Source of the DNA: Jimgerdemannia flammicorona | Lineage: Eukaryota > Mucoromycota > Endogonomycetes > Endogonales > Endogonaceae | Reading direction: 5' to 3' | DNA: 24,032 bases | Assembly: GCA_003990745.1 (NCBI GenBank) | Contig: RBNI01001157.1 | Span: 1 to 24,032 of the forward strand | Shown here: positions 7,826 through 18,745 of the stretch, piece by piece | How the letters are laid out: each line of letters opens with the position of its first letter | Numbering within the stretch: the stretch's first letter is position 1 | Notes under the pieces: generated by a model | Seen by the model: only the letters and a program-made list of their open reading frames with translations | Told to the model about the DNA's origin: nothing | The model's database searches: none | Made by a program: the position numbers and the translations under genes

Positions 7826-9712
7826 CATTCTATTGAAGATGATATATCTCAAAATGTTAAAAATATTGAAGAAGAAATTATAAATAATTATAAATCTTAT
7901 TATGTTATAACAAAAAGTGATAGTGAAGAAGAAATAGAAAAATAAATAGAAGAAGATTTATCTTTTAATTAATAACAATAGAAAATTTATTAATACTCTT
8001 AATGAAAGTCAAAAAATAACAGATTTATTAATTACAATATATAGATCTGATAATTCAGAATATACTTTACAAAGATATAAAAAACAAAATAAAGAAGTAG
8101 CTATAGATTCTGCTAAAATTATAGATTATTATAAATATATAAATATTAAAGATAAAAATAAAAATATTGAGAATGAAGATAAAGTTGAATATTTATCTGA
8201 TGAAGATATTAATTATAATTTTCAAGATAAAATTAAAAATATTGAAAAAAAATTAGAAAAACTAAATATTAATAAATAATTAAAAGTAAAATTAATGACT
8301 CTTATTTAATATTTAAGATTTAGACAAATAGGTTATAATATTTCTAAAGTAAGTATAACTATTGCTATTGGTTTAGAATGGAAATCTTTAAGTATATATT
8401 ATATTATAAATTGGTCAAAAGAATGGTTTGAAACTCATCAACTTTCTTTATCAAAACAAGATAAACATACAAAAGTTAAAAGTTTACTAACTCATAAAGA
8501 TATTCATCTTAAAGTTTTACAATATCTTAGAGAACATATATTTGATATTACATCAAAAATATGTTAATGAAAATATTTTTCCAACTTGTGGAATTTTAAA
8601 AACTATTCATGAAGATATAGTTCAAAATTGGTTAGAAAAAGAAGGTTGAACTTTAAGTGAAGTTAAAAAGGAATTTATTATGATGGTTATATATTTTTAA
8701 ATTAAATAAATATTTATAAAAAAGTTTTAATTATATCTGATAAAAAGTATATTGAAAATCTTATTTATCATAAACTTGAATTTGATAAAAAATATCATAT
8801 TTTTGTTACTTATGATAAATATATTTTTTATTCAAATAAGAGTAAAAAATTAATTTAGTATTCTCAAGATAAAATGCCTTTAAGAAAAAAAGAAAAAGGA
8901 TATATACTAATGGTGAGTGAATTTTTAACTAAAATAATTGGAACTTTATATTTAAATAAAGAATAACAATTATTGTTTCCCAATATATTTAAAATCACTA
9001 GAGAAATTATTAGACCAGGAGTTAAAGGAGATGGTTGGTAGACTGTAGAAAATATTATTAAATAAGTAAAAGAAAAAGTAATTTCTATTTTTGAAATTAC
9101 TCATCCTAATTGTATTGCAATTTTTGCTTTTGATAATTCAACAGTACATTAAGTATTTTCAGATGATGTTTTGAATGTTAATAAAATGAATTTAGGTTGG
9201 GGAGAAAAATAAAAAAAAATGAGAAATACAATTTTAGAAAATGGTCAAATTCAATTAATGAATTTTACAGATGATTATTTTGAAGAAGAAAAAAGAGGTC
9301 AATTAAAAGAAATGAAAATAATTTTACAAGAAAGAGGATTATAGAATAAAAATTTGTCAACTATATATTAAAAATGAAAGAAATAATTGTTATGCATAAA
9401 GAATTTTAAAATTACAATCTGATTTTCTTAATCAAAAGTATATGCTTGAAGAAATTATTACTGTAGCTGATTATAAAATTATTTTTTATTCTAAATTTCA
9501 TTGTAAACTTAATTATATTGAAGTGTTTTGAGGAGTTACAAAATTATTTACAAGAGAATATTGTGATTATACTTAGAATGGTTTAAATGAAATTGTTTCT
9601 CAAGCTTTAGATAGTATTAAATTATCAACTATTTGAAAATATGATAGAAAATCTTTTAGATATATAAATATATATAATCAAGGATTAATAGAAAAAGAAG
9701 TAGAATATATAG
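7826..9712 (+). pseudogene. DDE transposase of a fungal DNA transposon, decayed and interrupted
   Basis: Fragments of one AT-rich transposase in at least three frames. An acidic leader lies at 7826-7975. A DNA-binding part with helix-turn-helix-like segments (YLRFRQIGYNISKVS near 8310) lies at about 7983-8565. The frame then shifts near 8560 to NENIFPTCGILKTIHEDIVQ and again near 8690. The catalytic residues are readable: first Asp in VTYDKYIFYSN (codon 8814), second in FAFDNSTVH (codon 9132) and Glu in KLNYIEVF (codon 9520). Family landmarks include RPGVKGDGW, MNLGWGEK and ILQERGL. From memory these match a DDE-superfamily transposase type common in fungi, distantly Tc1/mariner-like. Many stops are TAA or TAG where Gln is plausible, plus TGA for Trp or Arg. 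Copy 2 of the retrotransposon interrupts it after codon ATA (9709-9711). The tail resumes at 16351. Confidence 0.85.
9709..9712. other. Target-site duplication ATAG (left) of copy 2
   Basis: ATAG immediately precedes the LTR at 9713 and is repeated at 16351-16354 after the other LTR. A 4-bp duplication fits an LTR retrotransposon and fixes the insertion point within the transposase gene. Confidence 0.7.
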
Positions 9713-10175
9713 TATAATGTAGCAGATGCTTAATCTTTGAAGTACATCGGATTTCTATATCTTGAAAACTTACTCTTTTTTGACTCTGTAGAGTTCTTGA
9801 GGTGCAGAGATGAGTGAGTTCGAAGTGTATCTGCCCACAGGCTTACTAGTTCCTTGCTTTCTCTTTGCTTGAACTATTTCGATCTGAGGTTTATTCACTC
9901 GAAGATACTGGGTTATTTATACAAGTTTGCTAGCTATAAAGTAGCTAAGTAATGAGTTATTTTCTGCAAGTATCAAATCTTTTAATATCTGCTAGAATTT
10001 CACTGATTGCAAACATTCTAACATCTTCTAAATCTTTGCAAATGTTAAAGTTTCTGCACTTTGCAGAATATGACTGCTATTTATAAGGCTAAACTATATT
10101 GGGAATCAGATTCAGGTACCGTGATCAATGTCTAATTCTCCTGTTTCATGTTACTAATTTGGATCAGCTGTCACA
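9713..10175 (-). repeat. 3' LTR of copy 2
   Basis: 463 bp, the reverse complement of the copy 1 LTR with scattered transitions. The terminal TGT on the + strand reads TAT here, a single G to A change. The other end, TGTCACA, abuts the mirrored purine tract. Confidence 0.9.
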
Positions 10176-10185
10176 TCTTCCTCCT
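10176..10185 (-). other. Polypurine tract of copy 2
   Basis: TCTTCCTCCT on the + strand is the exact complement of the copy 1 tract AGGAGGAAGA. It is next to the 3' LTR, as expected. Confidence 0.8.
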
Positions 10186-10216
10186 GAATAGGTGATTCAT
10201 CTTTAGAGCATCCTAT

Positions 10217-10678
10217 TCACTCAAATTCCCAGGCTTCTATGATTTGTATCTCCTTGTACTGTGTGATTTGTGTCATTATGTTCTTTCAGTATTGTCTCTT
10301 GATATATCCAAAGTCTCCTGGGGTTACTTCTCAGAAGTGGGCTAAGGCTGCTTTATCATCCTTGAATAACTTGTATACTCTTTTTGCAATTGTAATTTGA
10401 ATGTAGGAGAGCTGACATTCCTTGATCCAGTCTTCTTTTCCCATCTTCAGTTTTGAATTCAGTAGCTGTCCCAACTTGAAGTATTCCTGGAACTCGGTTC
10501 AGTTCTGGTAGGCCTTGAAATATGAGATCTGTAATAAGTGCATCTGCACTATACTCTGGATGCTGTCAAAGGATTCCTCTATCATTAATGGCTTGGTGGA
10601 ATACTACTGTCTTTCTATAGCTCACTGGGCCATACTAGTGATCTTGAGGGTAGCAGCATTACTTTGTTGACTGGTCAT
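10217..10678 (-). pseudogene. ORF3 of copy 2
   Basis: 462 nt from ATG (10678) to TGA (10217-10219), the same length and frame as 6117-6578, with a 20-nt overlap of the integrase stop. Interruptions differ from copy 1 (extra TGA and TAG codons in the N-terminal quarter and two TGA codons in the C-terminal half) except for one shared TGA after CAG AAC. There is no net indel between the copies, which suggests that the frame was maintained until recently. Function unknown. Confidence 0.58.
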
Positions 10679-11788
10679 GATACTTCTTGAGTCAGTTTTG
10701 GTAAATGGCAGTAGGGATGATTGTGCCTGAGAGTTTTTGTAGCCAAAAGGTGGTCCCTTTTATATCTTGCACAAGGTAAGGTCCTTCCTACTTAGGCTTC
10801 AGCTTTTGTAACCATGAAGTTTCTACCATGTTCTGATATACCAAGACTTTGTCTCCTATCTTGATAATCTCCAGGAGCTTGTGAATCTTTTCCACATTAT
10901 TCTATTATAGTGTCTGCATCTTGTTTATGTAATCCTCAGCCTTCTTCCTGATTTGGTGCAGTTTCCATATCTCCATATCCACTTGTTTCCATACAGCATC
11001 TCTATTGGATGATAGGGTTCTTTGAGAACTTTCTTCTCCAAATAGTATTTCCCAAGGGGTAAAATGAGTACTTTGTGATCTAATATCCCGAAGGGCTGAT
11101 AATGCTATTGGCAGATAGTGATCCCAGTTTTCATAGTTATCACAGATCTTAGTGATAACATTCTTGAGGATCTTGTTTGTCCTTTCTGCTTGTCTATTTC
11201 CTTGAGGGTGGTAGGCTGTGGTTTGAATGTGCTGGATCTTGTACTTCTTATAGAGAACCTCAAAGAACTGGTTCATGAATTCTGTTCCTCTGTCTGTAGT
11301 TACTTGCATTGGGGTCTTGAACTGGCAGATGATTTCTTTGTAGAAGAAATCAGTAATTGACTATGCATTGGCTTCCTTGAGGGGTCCTGCTTCTATCCAT
11401 TTTGTAAAAAGGTCTATGATGACAATGTTAGGGGTAGGGGGCCAATTACATCTATTGCTATATAGGTAAATAGTATCAGTTCTATGTGTACTGATCCTGG
11501 GGCTTGGTTTCATTGGTCTTGTTTTCGTTTCTGGTATTTGTCACACATTTTGACAAATTGTCTGATATCTTCCTCCATTCCTGACCACCATATCATTCTT
11601 CTTGCCTTATCATATATATTGGTTCCTCCTAGATGGCCAAGTTCATGTACTGATTTCATTGCTTGCTCCTTCTTGTGTTCTGGTATAACTAGTAGTTTTC
11701 CTTTCAGTTGTGTCCATTCTTTCAGATGTTGGGGCATCTTTCGCTATTCCAGATATGTGATGATTCTGTAGTAGAGCTCCTTATTCAT
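10659..11788 (-). pseudogene. Integrase of copy 2
   Basis: ATG at 11788 overlaps the upstream TAA (11781-11783), as in copy 1. The zinc domain keeps HELGH at its start, but the CX2C end reads CDKY (second Cys to Tyr). A deletion of about 20 bp near 11430-11450 removes the strand after the first catalytic Asp and shifts the frame. Downstream, TTDRG and GQAERTNK-like motifs (here NRQAERTNK) are readable at 10905-11309, followed by EGPYLVQDIKGTTFWL. It overlaps ORF3 at its end. Clearly non-functional. Confidence 0.87.
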
Positions 11789-14677
11789 AATTAATTTGTT
11801 GGTTGGAGGTGTTTCGGGGTGTCCATGAGAGAGCATCTGCATTGGAATTTGTTCTTCCAGGGTGGTGCACAATGGTTACATCATAGGCTTATAGTTTCAT
11901 TATCCATCTGACATAGATTCCTTTGGGTTGTCTGGTTGTCAGTAGCCAGGTAAGAGCTGAGTGGTCCATCTGAATAGTGAAGTGTCTTCCAGCCAGGTAG
12001 TAGTGGAACTTCTCTATGGCCCAGATGACTGCAAGACATTTCAACTTATAGGATTCATATTCTTTTTCAGCTCCTCGGGTTCCATGGCTAAGATATGCAA
12101 TGACATACTCTTTCTTGTCTTCCTTTTGAGCTAGGACTGCTCCTGGTCTCTGTACACTTACATCAGTTTGCAGGATGAATTCTTGAGTCTAATTGGGTCA
12201 TCTGAGGATGGGTGCCTGGGTCAGTCTGACCTTGAGTTCATCAAATACTTTTTGTTGTCTGCCAGTCTACTGGAACTTGATGTCCTTCTTGTTGAGTTCA
12301 TAGATTGGACCTGCGATGTTGGAAAATTCTCTAATAAATCTATGATAGTAGGAGGTGAGTTCCATGAAGGCTTGGGCTTCTGTGACAGTGGTGGGCCTTG
12401 GGTATGCTACTACTGCTTATATCTTGAGGGAGTCCATGTATGTTCTATCTCAATTGATAACATGGCCAAAGTAGGAGATCTCGATTTCTGCAAACTTGCA
12501 TTTCTTAGACTTGATGTATAGGCCATGCTTTCTCAGACTTTCCATTATCTGCTGTATGTGCTGCAGATGTTCCTCAGGTGTCTTGCTGTAGATGATTATA
12601 TCATCAATATAAACTATCATCCATCTTCCCATATCATAGTGGAAGATTTTGTTCATCATTTGCTAGAAGCTTGCTGGTGCATTGTATATCCTGAATGGCA
12701 TTTGTAGGTAGATGTAGGTTCCATCTGAGGTTATGAAGGCTGACTTTTCACTTGCCATTTCTGTGAGTCTGATTTAGTGGAATCCTGAGTATAAGTCCAA
12801 GGTGCTGTAGTACTATGCTTCATCTCCTAGTATTATAAGGATGTCACTGATGAGGGGCAGTGGTTGGTGATCCTTCTTGATAACTTCATTGAGCTTTCTG
12901 TAGTTAACACAGAGTCTTAGGGCAAATTCTCCAGGCTTGCTTCCTTTTTTTGGAGCTAGTACAACTGGTGAAGACCAGAGACTACTGGCTTCTTTGATAA
13001 TACCAGCTTCTTCCATCTGCTTGATTTCTTCTCTGAGCCATTCCCAGTAGGCTGGCGGGACAGGTCTTGCTTTTTGGTAAATTGGTTTAATGTCTCCAAT
13101 ATCTACCTCATGATAGTAGTGTGGCATTTTTTCTTTGATATCCTTGAAGTCTGTGGCGAGGATATCCTTGAATTCATGGAGTATTTTCTTGAGTTCCTCC
13201 TTGAGTGGGAATTCATTTCCAATGGTGTAGCTATACTTGTTTGTGGTTTCCTCCTTCTTATGATCCAGTTCAGTGATCTTGGTACTGGTGAATACTCCTT
13301 TTTCTGTGGATCCGAATCCTTTCTTTTCTCTTTTTGTTTCCTCCAACTTCTTGACTTCTATGATCTTTGATTGTTGGACTGGGAAGATCAACATCTGTGC
13401 CAGTCGGTCCTTCTTCTTGATTGGGAATAGAATAGTAGGATTGTGATTCTTAGTGATGAGTAGTATTTCTCTAATATAGTCTGAATTAATGACTCCTCCT
13501 TCAATTGTAATTTCACTTTTTGCCAAACTACTTCTTGTCTTGAGGATCCCAACATGATCCTTTGGGATGGTCATCTCTAGGCCAGTTGCAAGTAGAGTAG
13601 TTGTCTGGGGTTCAAGTACAGTTTCTTCTACTGTGGCAATATCCATTCCAGCTGCATTTTTCGATTTGTATTCTGGCAAGACTACATCAGGGTGAATCTT
13701 TTGGATTTTGACCTTGATTTCTTCTTTATCATCACTGTCCTCCAGAAGGGCTGGTGGTTCATCATCTTCCTCCTTCTCCTTCTTTTCCTCTTTGGCTTGT
13801 TCCTTGAGAGTCTTCTCTCTTCTTTGGTGGTAGATTTCCTTGATTTTGCTGGTGCACTGGTAGCACTCATTGACATGCTCCATATAGTACATTCAGATCC
13901 TATGTGGGCAGACTCCTTGTGGTGCATATCCTTCTGTGATCTTCTTACACCATTCTTCTTCACTCATCTATCCGACTTCTTCTTTTTCTATATAGTTACC
14001 ATATAAGCTTCTTCTTGCTCATCTTTCTCCATCTCAGGGAGTACTCTCTTATTGACATTGATGGGAATTCATATCTTCTGACCTTGGTAGATAATCTGCA
14101 TCTTCTGAGCATTCAGGTCGATTATTGCTCTGGCTTTGTGAAGCCACTGGTTGCCAATAAGAATGTCATAGTTAGTTGTATTGGTTACTATCACATCCAC
14201 TGAGATAGTTGTTGCTCCTCCAAACTTGATGGGAACATCTCGGATTTTTCCCAGAAGGGTGGCTCTTGTGCCATCTGCTGTAACAAACACCAACTTGGTT
14301 GCTTCCTCAACCTCCCATCCCAGGCAGTCTACTGCCTTCTTGCTGAGGAGGCATCCTCCTGCTCCTGTATCTATAATGGCTTCAAAGATTCTGTCTTCAA
14401 TTTGGCAGATTGCATAGGTAGAAGTCTTGTGGTTGTCTTCACTTTCTTCTCCAGAATCTTCTTGAACATTGTTGGCTTCAGTTATCTTCCAACCCTGTTC
14501 CTTAGTTGTTTCAGCAAGTCTGAATCTCATTTGCTGTCTAAATGTAGGAATTTCTGTGAGCTGGCCGAAGGTTGCATTGACTTTTTGTTGGCTGAGATCC
14601 TTGAAGATATTATACTTGAAAGTCTTGGTTTTGCGAAGCTTCTTCTCCTTTTCTCCTTCGCTAGCTAGAGTGGTTCC
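11781..14677 (-). pseudogene. pol: Protease - dUTPase - RT - RNase H region of copy 2
   Basis: In coding order: protease (IIDTGAGGCLLS and ILIGNQWL, within 14069-14530), the Cys/His linker, dUTPase, RT and RNase H. A small net deletion near 13970 shifts the frame between protease and dUTPase relative to copy 1. dUTPase motifs AAGMDI, GILKTRSSLAKS, GGVINSDYIRE, KKKDRLAQM and GFGST are all recognisable (about 13305-13700). The catalytic Asp of motif 3 is Asn (codon 13485-13487), so the enzyme should be dead. Motif 5 is joined in frame to motif 4 here, showing the ancestral domain was whole. RT keeps YIDD (12600-12611). RNase H keeps its TDHSAL-type motif as MDHSAL. In-frame stops include TAA 11889-11891, shared with copy 1. 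Confidence 0.9.
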
Positions 14678-14689
14678 TCAGATAATGTC

Positions 14690-15772
14690 TTAGACTGCCT
14701 GCTCGAGCTCTATATCTTGATCCATTTCTTTGGCTTAGTTTTCTGTGGCCATTTCCATCTGTTTTTCCACTGGGTTCTTCTTGGGTCTTCCTGGTGGTCT
14801 CTTGTAGGGTTCCTTGTGAACACCCTTCTTGGTAGTCTGTGCAGGATAGGCCTCCCATTCTTCATCTGACTCTCCAATTTCCTCGAAGGTAGTGATGTTG
14901 GCCTGTTCCTTGTTTTTAGTAGCATTGCTCAGCTGGGCCTTGCACTTAGTTTCACTCATACATTCATATGAGTAGTGGCCTTCTTCTTTATAACTATAGC
15001 AGGTACCTTTCTTCTTGTCTGAGGTGGCGGCAAACTTCTGAATCAGGTGGTGATCTCTTCCTCTAATTTCTTTTACTACATCCCCTAGGTGAGCAGTCAT
15101 TTCAGCAAACTGCTTGGTAAGCTCCTCCATGGGGTCACTGTTTCTTTACTGCTCTGTAGCTCTCATTTGAGATGTATTTTGATTGATCATTGTGGTGGAG
15201 ATCACACTGGTTGCCTTCAGTGCTTTAATTCTAACTCCAGTAACTCTTTCCATTGTGTGGTCTTGTAGATGTCTGGCTATCCAATACTGCTGAGTATAGG
15301 TGACCTTTTGTGGTAGATCCAGAACTACTGGTGATGAGCAAATGGCCATAGCTATCTCTGGGTAGACTCCTTTTATGAAGCTTGCTTCAGCTACTTGATC
15401 TCAGATAGCATCAGTATAATCTGTAAGGATTATCTGATATCAGATTCGGGTGTAGAATGTGTTTGGATCCTCACTCATTCCTTGGCATGTTATATTGAGC
15501 TAATCCTTCAGAGCTTGCTTAATCTTGTCTGTATAATAGATATTTCGAAGCCAGGTCTTCTGTGCTGTCAGTATGGCATCAGCATTATTTCCTACATGGG
15601 TTGCAACTGTAAATGCTGCTCTGGCAGGACCTCGTAGGCTGAAGGGCATGAGGGCTACTTGCTGTGCTGCTGTTAGGGTTCTTACAGTAGTATACTGCTC
15701 GAAATCATTGATGAAGATGATGATTGATTCATCCAAGGTATATCTGTAGAATACTGATGATCTCATATCCAT
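14690..15772 (-). pseudogene. gag: Retrotransposon Gag of copy 2
   Basis: The frame runs from ATG 15772 to TAA 14690-14692, followed by TGA 14678-14680 in the same frame. Both stops align with copy 1. LRGPARAAF and WLRNIYYTDK match copy 1 Gag. The zinc knuckle reads CYSYKEEGHYSYEC, so its second Cys is Tyr. Several stops (for example after IKQALKD and after RATEQ) interrupt the N-terminal two thirds. The basic tail PPGRPKKNP is kept. Confidence 0.85.
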
Positions 15773-15866
15773 CTTGTCTTAGTATCTTGCCTCGGTTTGT
15801 ATGGTTGTTTGGGTGGTGGTGGTTGTTTGTTGTTCAGCTTGAAAGTGAGGGATTTATCTTGAATCA

Positions 15867-15883
15867 CCAGCCAATGGGCACCA
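15867..15883 (-). other. Primer-binding site of copy 2
   Basis: The complement reads TGGTGCCCATTGGCTGG, three bases from the LTR as in copy 1 and differing from it by one transition. Confidence 0.62.
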
Positions 15884-15886
15884 AGT

Positions 15887-16350
15887 TGTAACATAGTGAA
15901 TGCTTAACCTTTGAAGTATGTCAGATTTCTGTATCTTGAAAACTTGCTCTTCTTTGACTCTGCAGAGTCCTTGAGGTGCAGGGATGAGTGAGTTTGAAGT
16001 GTATCTGCCTGCAGGCTTACTAGTTCCTTGCTTTCTCTTTGCTTAAACTATTTCGATCTGAGGTTTATTCACTTGAAGATACTGGGTTATTTATACAAGT
16101 TTGCTAGCTATAAGGTGGCTAAGTAGTGAGTCATTTTCTGTAAGTATCGAATCTTTTAACATCTGTTAGGATTTTGCTGATTGCAAACATTCTAACATCT
16201 TCTAAATCTTTGCAAATGTTAAAGTTTCTGTACTTCGCAGAATATGACTGCTATTTATAAGGCTAAACTATATTGAGAATTAGATTCAGGTACCACAATC
16301 AAATGTCTAATTCCCCTGTTTCATGTTACTAATTTGGATCAGTCATCATA
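15887..16350 (-). repeat. 5' LTR of copy 2
   Basis: 464 bp, TGT at 15887. The far end is TCATCATA where the other LTRs have CTGTCACA (transitions only). TATAAATA and AATAAA elements are present on the - strand. Confidence 0.9.
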
Positions 16351-16391
16351 ATAGTAAAAAAAATCATTCTTATCATCAAATTCCTAAATAA
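16351..16391 (+). pseudogene. C-terminal remnant of the interrupted DDE transposase
   Basis: After one copy of the ATAG duplication is discounted, GTA AAA AAA continues the transposase frame from 9712 (Val-Lys-Lys). The expected tail then reads HSYHQIP-Lys-stop (TAA 16389-16391) one frame over, as if one A were lost from the A-run at 16356-16363. The tail resembles the basic Lys-Lys-x-x-Ser-His C-terminus I remember for this transposase type. The call rests mainly on the duplication and the first codons. Confidence 0.55.
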
Positions 16392-16418
16392 TAATAAATA
16401 TATAATAAATAAATAATG

Positions 16419-16438
16419 AATATTTGCCTCAATTGTCT
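16419..16438 (-). repeat. Candidate right terminal repeat of the DNA transposon
   Basis: The reverse complement AGACAATTGAGGCAAATATT partly matches 7786-7810 in inverted orientation. Base composition changes from very AT-rich to balanced shortly after, at about 16495. Weak evidence. Confidence 0.2.
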
Positions 16439-16458
16439 ATATATATATCTACCTTTTA

Positions 16459-16491
<33 letters not shown>
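16459..16491. repeat. (ATT)11 microsatellite
   Basis: An uninterrupted run of about eleven ATT units, marking the change from AT-rich transposon DNA to the balanced-composition segment that follows. Confidence 0.9.
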
Positions 16492-16494
16492 TTA

Positions 16495-17930
16495 ACAAAC
16501 TCAAAGTTCTACAGATTTTTATTAGAAGAGAACCTAGACTATATAGGCCAAAACACTCCTCCACCACCCACCAAGTACTGTCTCCTTATTAATCTAGACT
16601 AGCTATTGTTCAGCAGCTTGACCATACCAGGTGCAGCAGGGCCTATAGCAGCCCATACCTCATTCTATATACTATGCTCTTCCTACTACTAGGGAGAATC
16701 CAGCTATATATCAATGACTGAAAGTGTATGCCTGAGACCCCAACATATATATAAGGCCATGTCTGAGCTGAATAGAATAGCCCCTATCACCCTAAGGAGA
16801 ATGACAGATAAAGAAAAACTCTCATCAAAGTATATCATGATGGGTAGGGCCTGGTTCTTTCAGTTGAGGTAAGTAAAGGACTTACATATGAGGTAGGAGG
16901 AGACTCTCAATACTCCACTACTCAAGTCTGCAAACCTCAATCATATTGCTATATCAGCTCCCAGTTCTAGTTGAGTATAGCTAAGATATCTAAAATGGGT
17001 AGCCTTGGGCCTCTCAATCTCTCCCAACAACTGGGGCCTAATCTGCCAAATTGCCAAAAGAAGCAAAGAGTAACACCTACCACCTAATCACTCTGCACCA
17101 ATCAAAAGGCCCCACTGAAGCAGCATCTGCCCTAGCCTCAATGACTGCCCCCAGCCTGGTACCCTACTGATTTACTATAATTGCCCTTTCTTTTATCTGT
17201 GATAGCTATCTCCTCTCCCATTCTAATAATATCTGAAAAACAGTCACCTATACCAGAATTGCACTTGCCAGGAAGCTCACTAAAGCCAGAGAGCTCCATT
17301 ACAAGCATCAAGGACCTGTAGGTAACCTATACTGGGCACTTGATACCCAAGATTGGCTGACTTCCTACATAACCCATAATGTACCAAGACAGCACCTTGT
17401 TGACAACAACAAAAGGAAAAAGACATCATACTAAAATAGATATACTTTAGATATAGCTAAAGGTACTAGAATCTGTAAAAAAGTAGAGAAGACACTGATC
17501 AGACACTGATAAAAGGGCAACTCATCACCATTGTCTCCCTTCTACTGCTCTGCAACAGGTACAGCAAACCAACCTGAGATAGAGGAGGTAATAATTATGG
17601 AAAGTGGACTTGGAAGATTATCTACCGAATCATTGTAACTGGTAAGATAGCAGAGAAAGAAGCAGCTACCTTTTAATTATCTGTCTATATGATATGTACA
17701 TGGTTTCATTTATAAAATTTAGTATTATAAAATTTATATAGTATTATAAAATTTATATGATGATTTCCTTTTTAAGATGTATGTGACTGGTACCATAATC
17801 TGACTCAACATAATAATTTTTTTTTTTTTAAAAATTATATAGAAATATAAATGAAAATTCTGGCTCTATTACATTGTAGTAAATCAATCAAAGAATCATT
17901 TTATAGAATTAGATTTTTAATATATATATT
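16495..17930. other. Unassigned segment, no supported gene
   Basis: Balanced composition to about 17660, then AT-rich. A + strand frame near 17060-17430 is fairly open (containing LARKLTKARELHYKHQGPV and LYWALDTQDWLTSYI) but has internal stops and matches no family I know. It could be an eroded coding relic. Around 17710-17757 TATAAAATTTA is repeated three times. I see no RNA gene. Confidence 0.4.
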
Positions 17931-17932
17931 TT

Positions 17933-18205
17933 TTGTTATGTTCTATTCCTTCAAAATTTTTGAGGTTTATAGATGTGCCATACTGTATTAAGGCTGCGGA
18001 AAGATGTTCAATTTTAGCTCTGATTGGAGGCCCGTGGAAATGTGTGGGCCACAAGGCTGATCACTATGTCGTAGGTGACGTAATCCACAATTTCTGTTGC
18101 ATGTCAAGGTATCGAGCACTCCACACTGGCCAGCACTGGGGTTGTGGCCAGGCACTTAATAATATGACAGACTGAATTAGTATTGCCTCTTTTTTTTTTT
18201 TTTTT
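17933..18205. other. Balanced-composition island ending in a T-run
   Basis: An island of about 250 bp with higher GC than its AT-rich surroundings, ending at a run of 16 T (18190-18205). An 80-codon frame (17933-18175) is present but is Cys/His-rich without a motif and has no codon evidence. A polymerase III transcript ending in the T-run is conceivable, but I found no convincing A or B box. Confidence 0.2.
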
Positions 18206-18600
18206 CATGCTTTATTTTTTAGAATTGTGTCAAACAGTTGGTCAACACTGGAAAGGGTTCATTATGTGTATTAGCGCTAGTGAGATTTAAGGATGCAGGG
18301 GAAGTTCTGCCAAAAAAAAATTTTATGCTCTGATAAATTCTCCTGAAAATTACTTCTTACACTGATAAATAGTCTTTATTACATAGAAAAAATTCCCTAA
18401 AAATTATAATCATATTTACTAACATATCTTTTAACTAGTACAAGAATAAAAAATATTACTATTATACATTTTTTTAAATATAATATACATTTGTATATAT
18501 CTTCTTCAGCAGAATGAAACAAGAATGAAAATTCTCAGCCTGATAATTGACACATAAAGCATGAGCAGTCTAGTCCAATTCTGGCAATAGGACAGTCCTC
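18206..18600. other. AT-rich spacer, nothing recognised
   Basis: Short AT-rich sequence between the T-run and the first satellite motifs. Stops occur in all frames and no repeat or RNA signature is visible. Confidence 0.5.
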
Positions 18601-18603
18601 AAC

Positions 18604-18708
18604 AACTCACTGTTTAATCCCCTACACATTTCAACTTGCTGCTTGGTACTGTTTTAACTTGCTGCTCAGTAACTCACTGCTCAATCCCTTGCATTCCAAC
18701 TCACTGCT
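18604..18708. repeat. Five copies of AACTYRCTGYT at the left edge of the satellite region
   Basis: An 11-bp motif at 18604, 18633, 18656, 18671 and 18698 with irregular spacing. The last copy is preceded by GCATTCC. TTGGAATG-containing repeats (GCATTGGAATGAG) lie beyond the right-hand A array at 23026-23215, so this may be the eroded counterpart of that outer repeat in inverted orientation. Confidence 0.55.
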
Positions 18709-18745
18709 CGCATTCAAGAAGTTCGATTTCGTAAATGTTCAGCAT

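Larger units (their letters stand above)
9713..16350 (-). mobile_element. Ty3/gypsy-type LTR retrotransposon, copy 2 (with dUTPase), decayed, nested
   Basis: A 6638-bp element of the same family as copy 1 on the opposite strand. LTRs are 9713-10175 and 15887-16350. The purine tract (10176-10185), ORF3, integrase, pol and gag appear in the mirrored order, and the primer-binding site is at 15867-15883. ATAG duplications flank it. It sits inside the C-terminal codons of the DDE transposase, so it is younger than that transposon. It carries many stops and at least two frameshifting indels but keeps an intact YIDD motif. Confidence 0.93.

Noticed and set aside
18050..18130. tRNA-like or SINE-like internal promoter in the GC island
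   Set aside because: GGTATCGAGCACTCC departs too far from a B box and no A box lies at the right distance.
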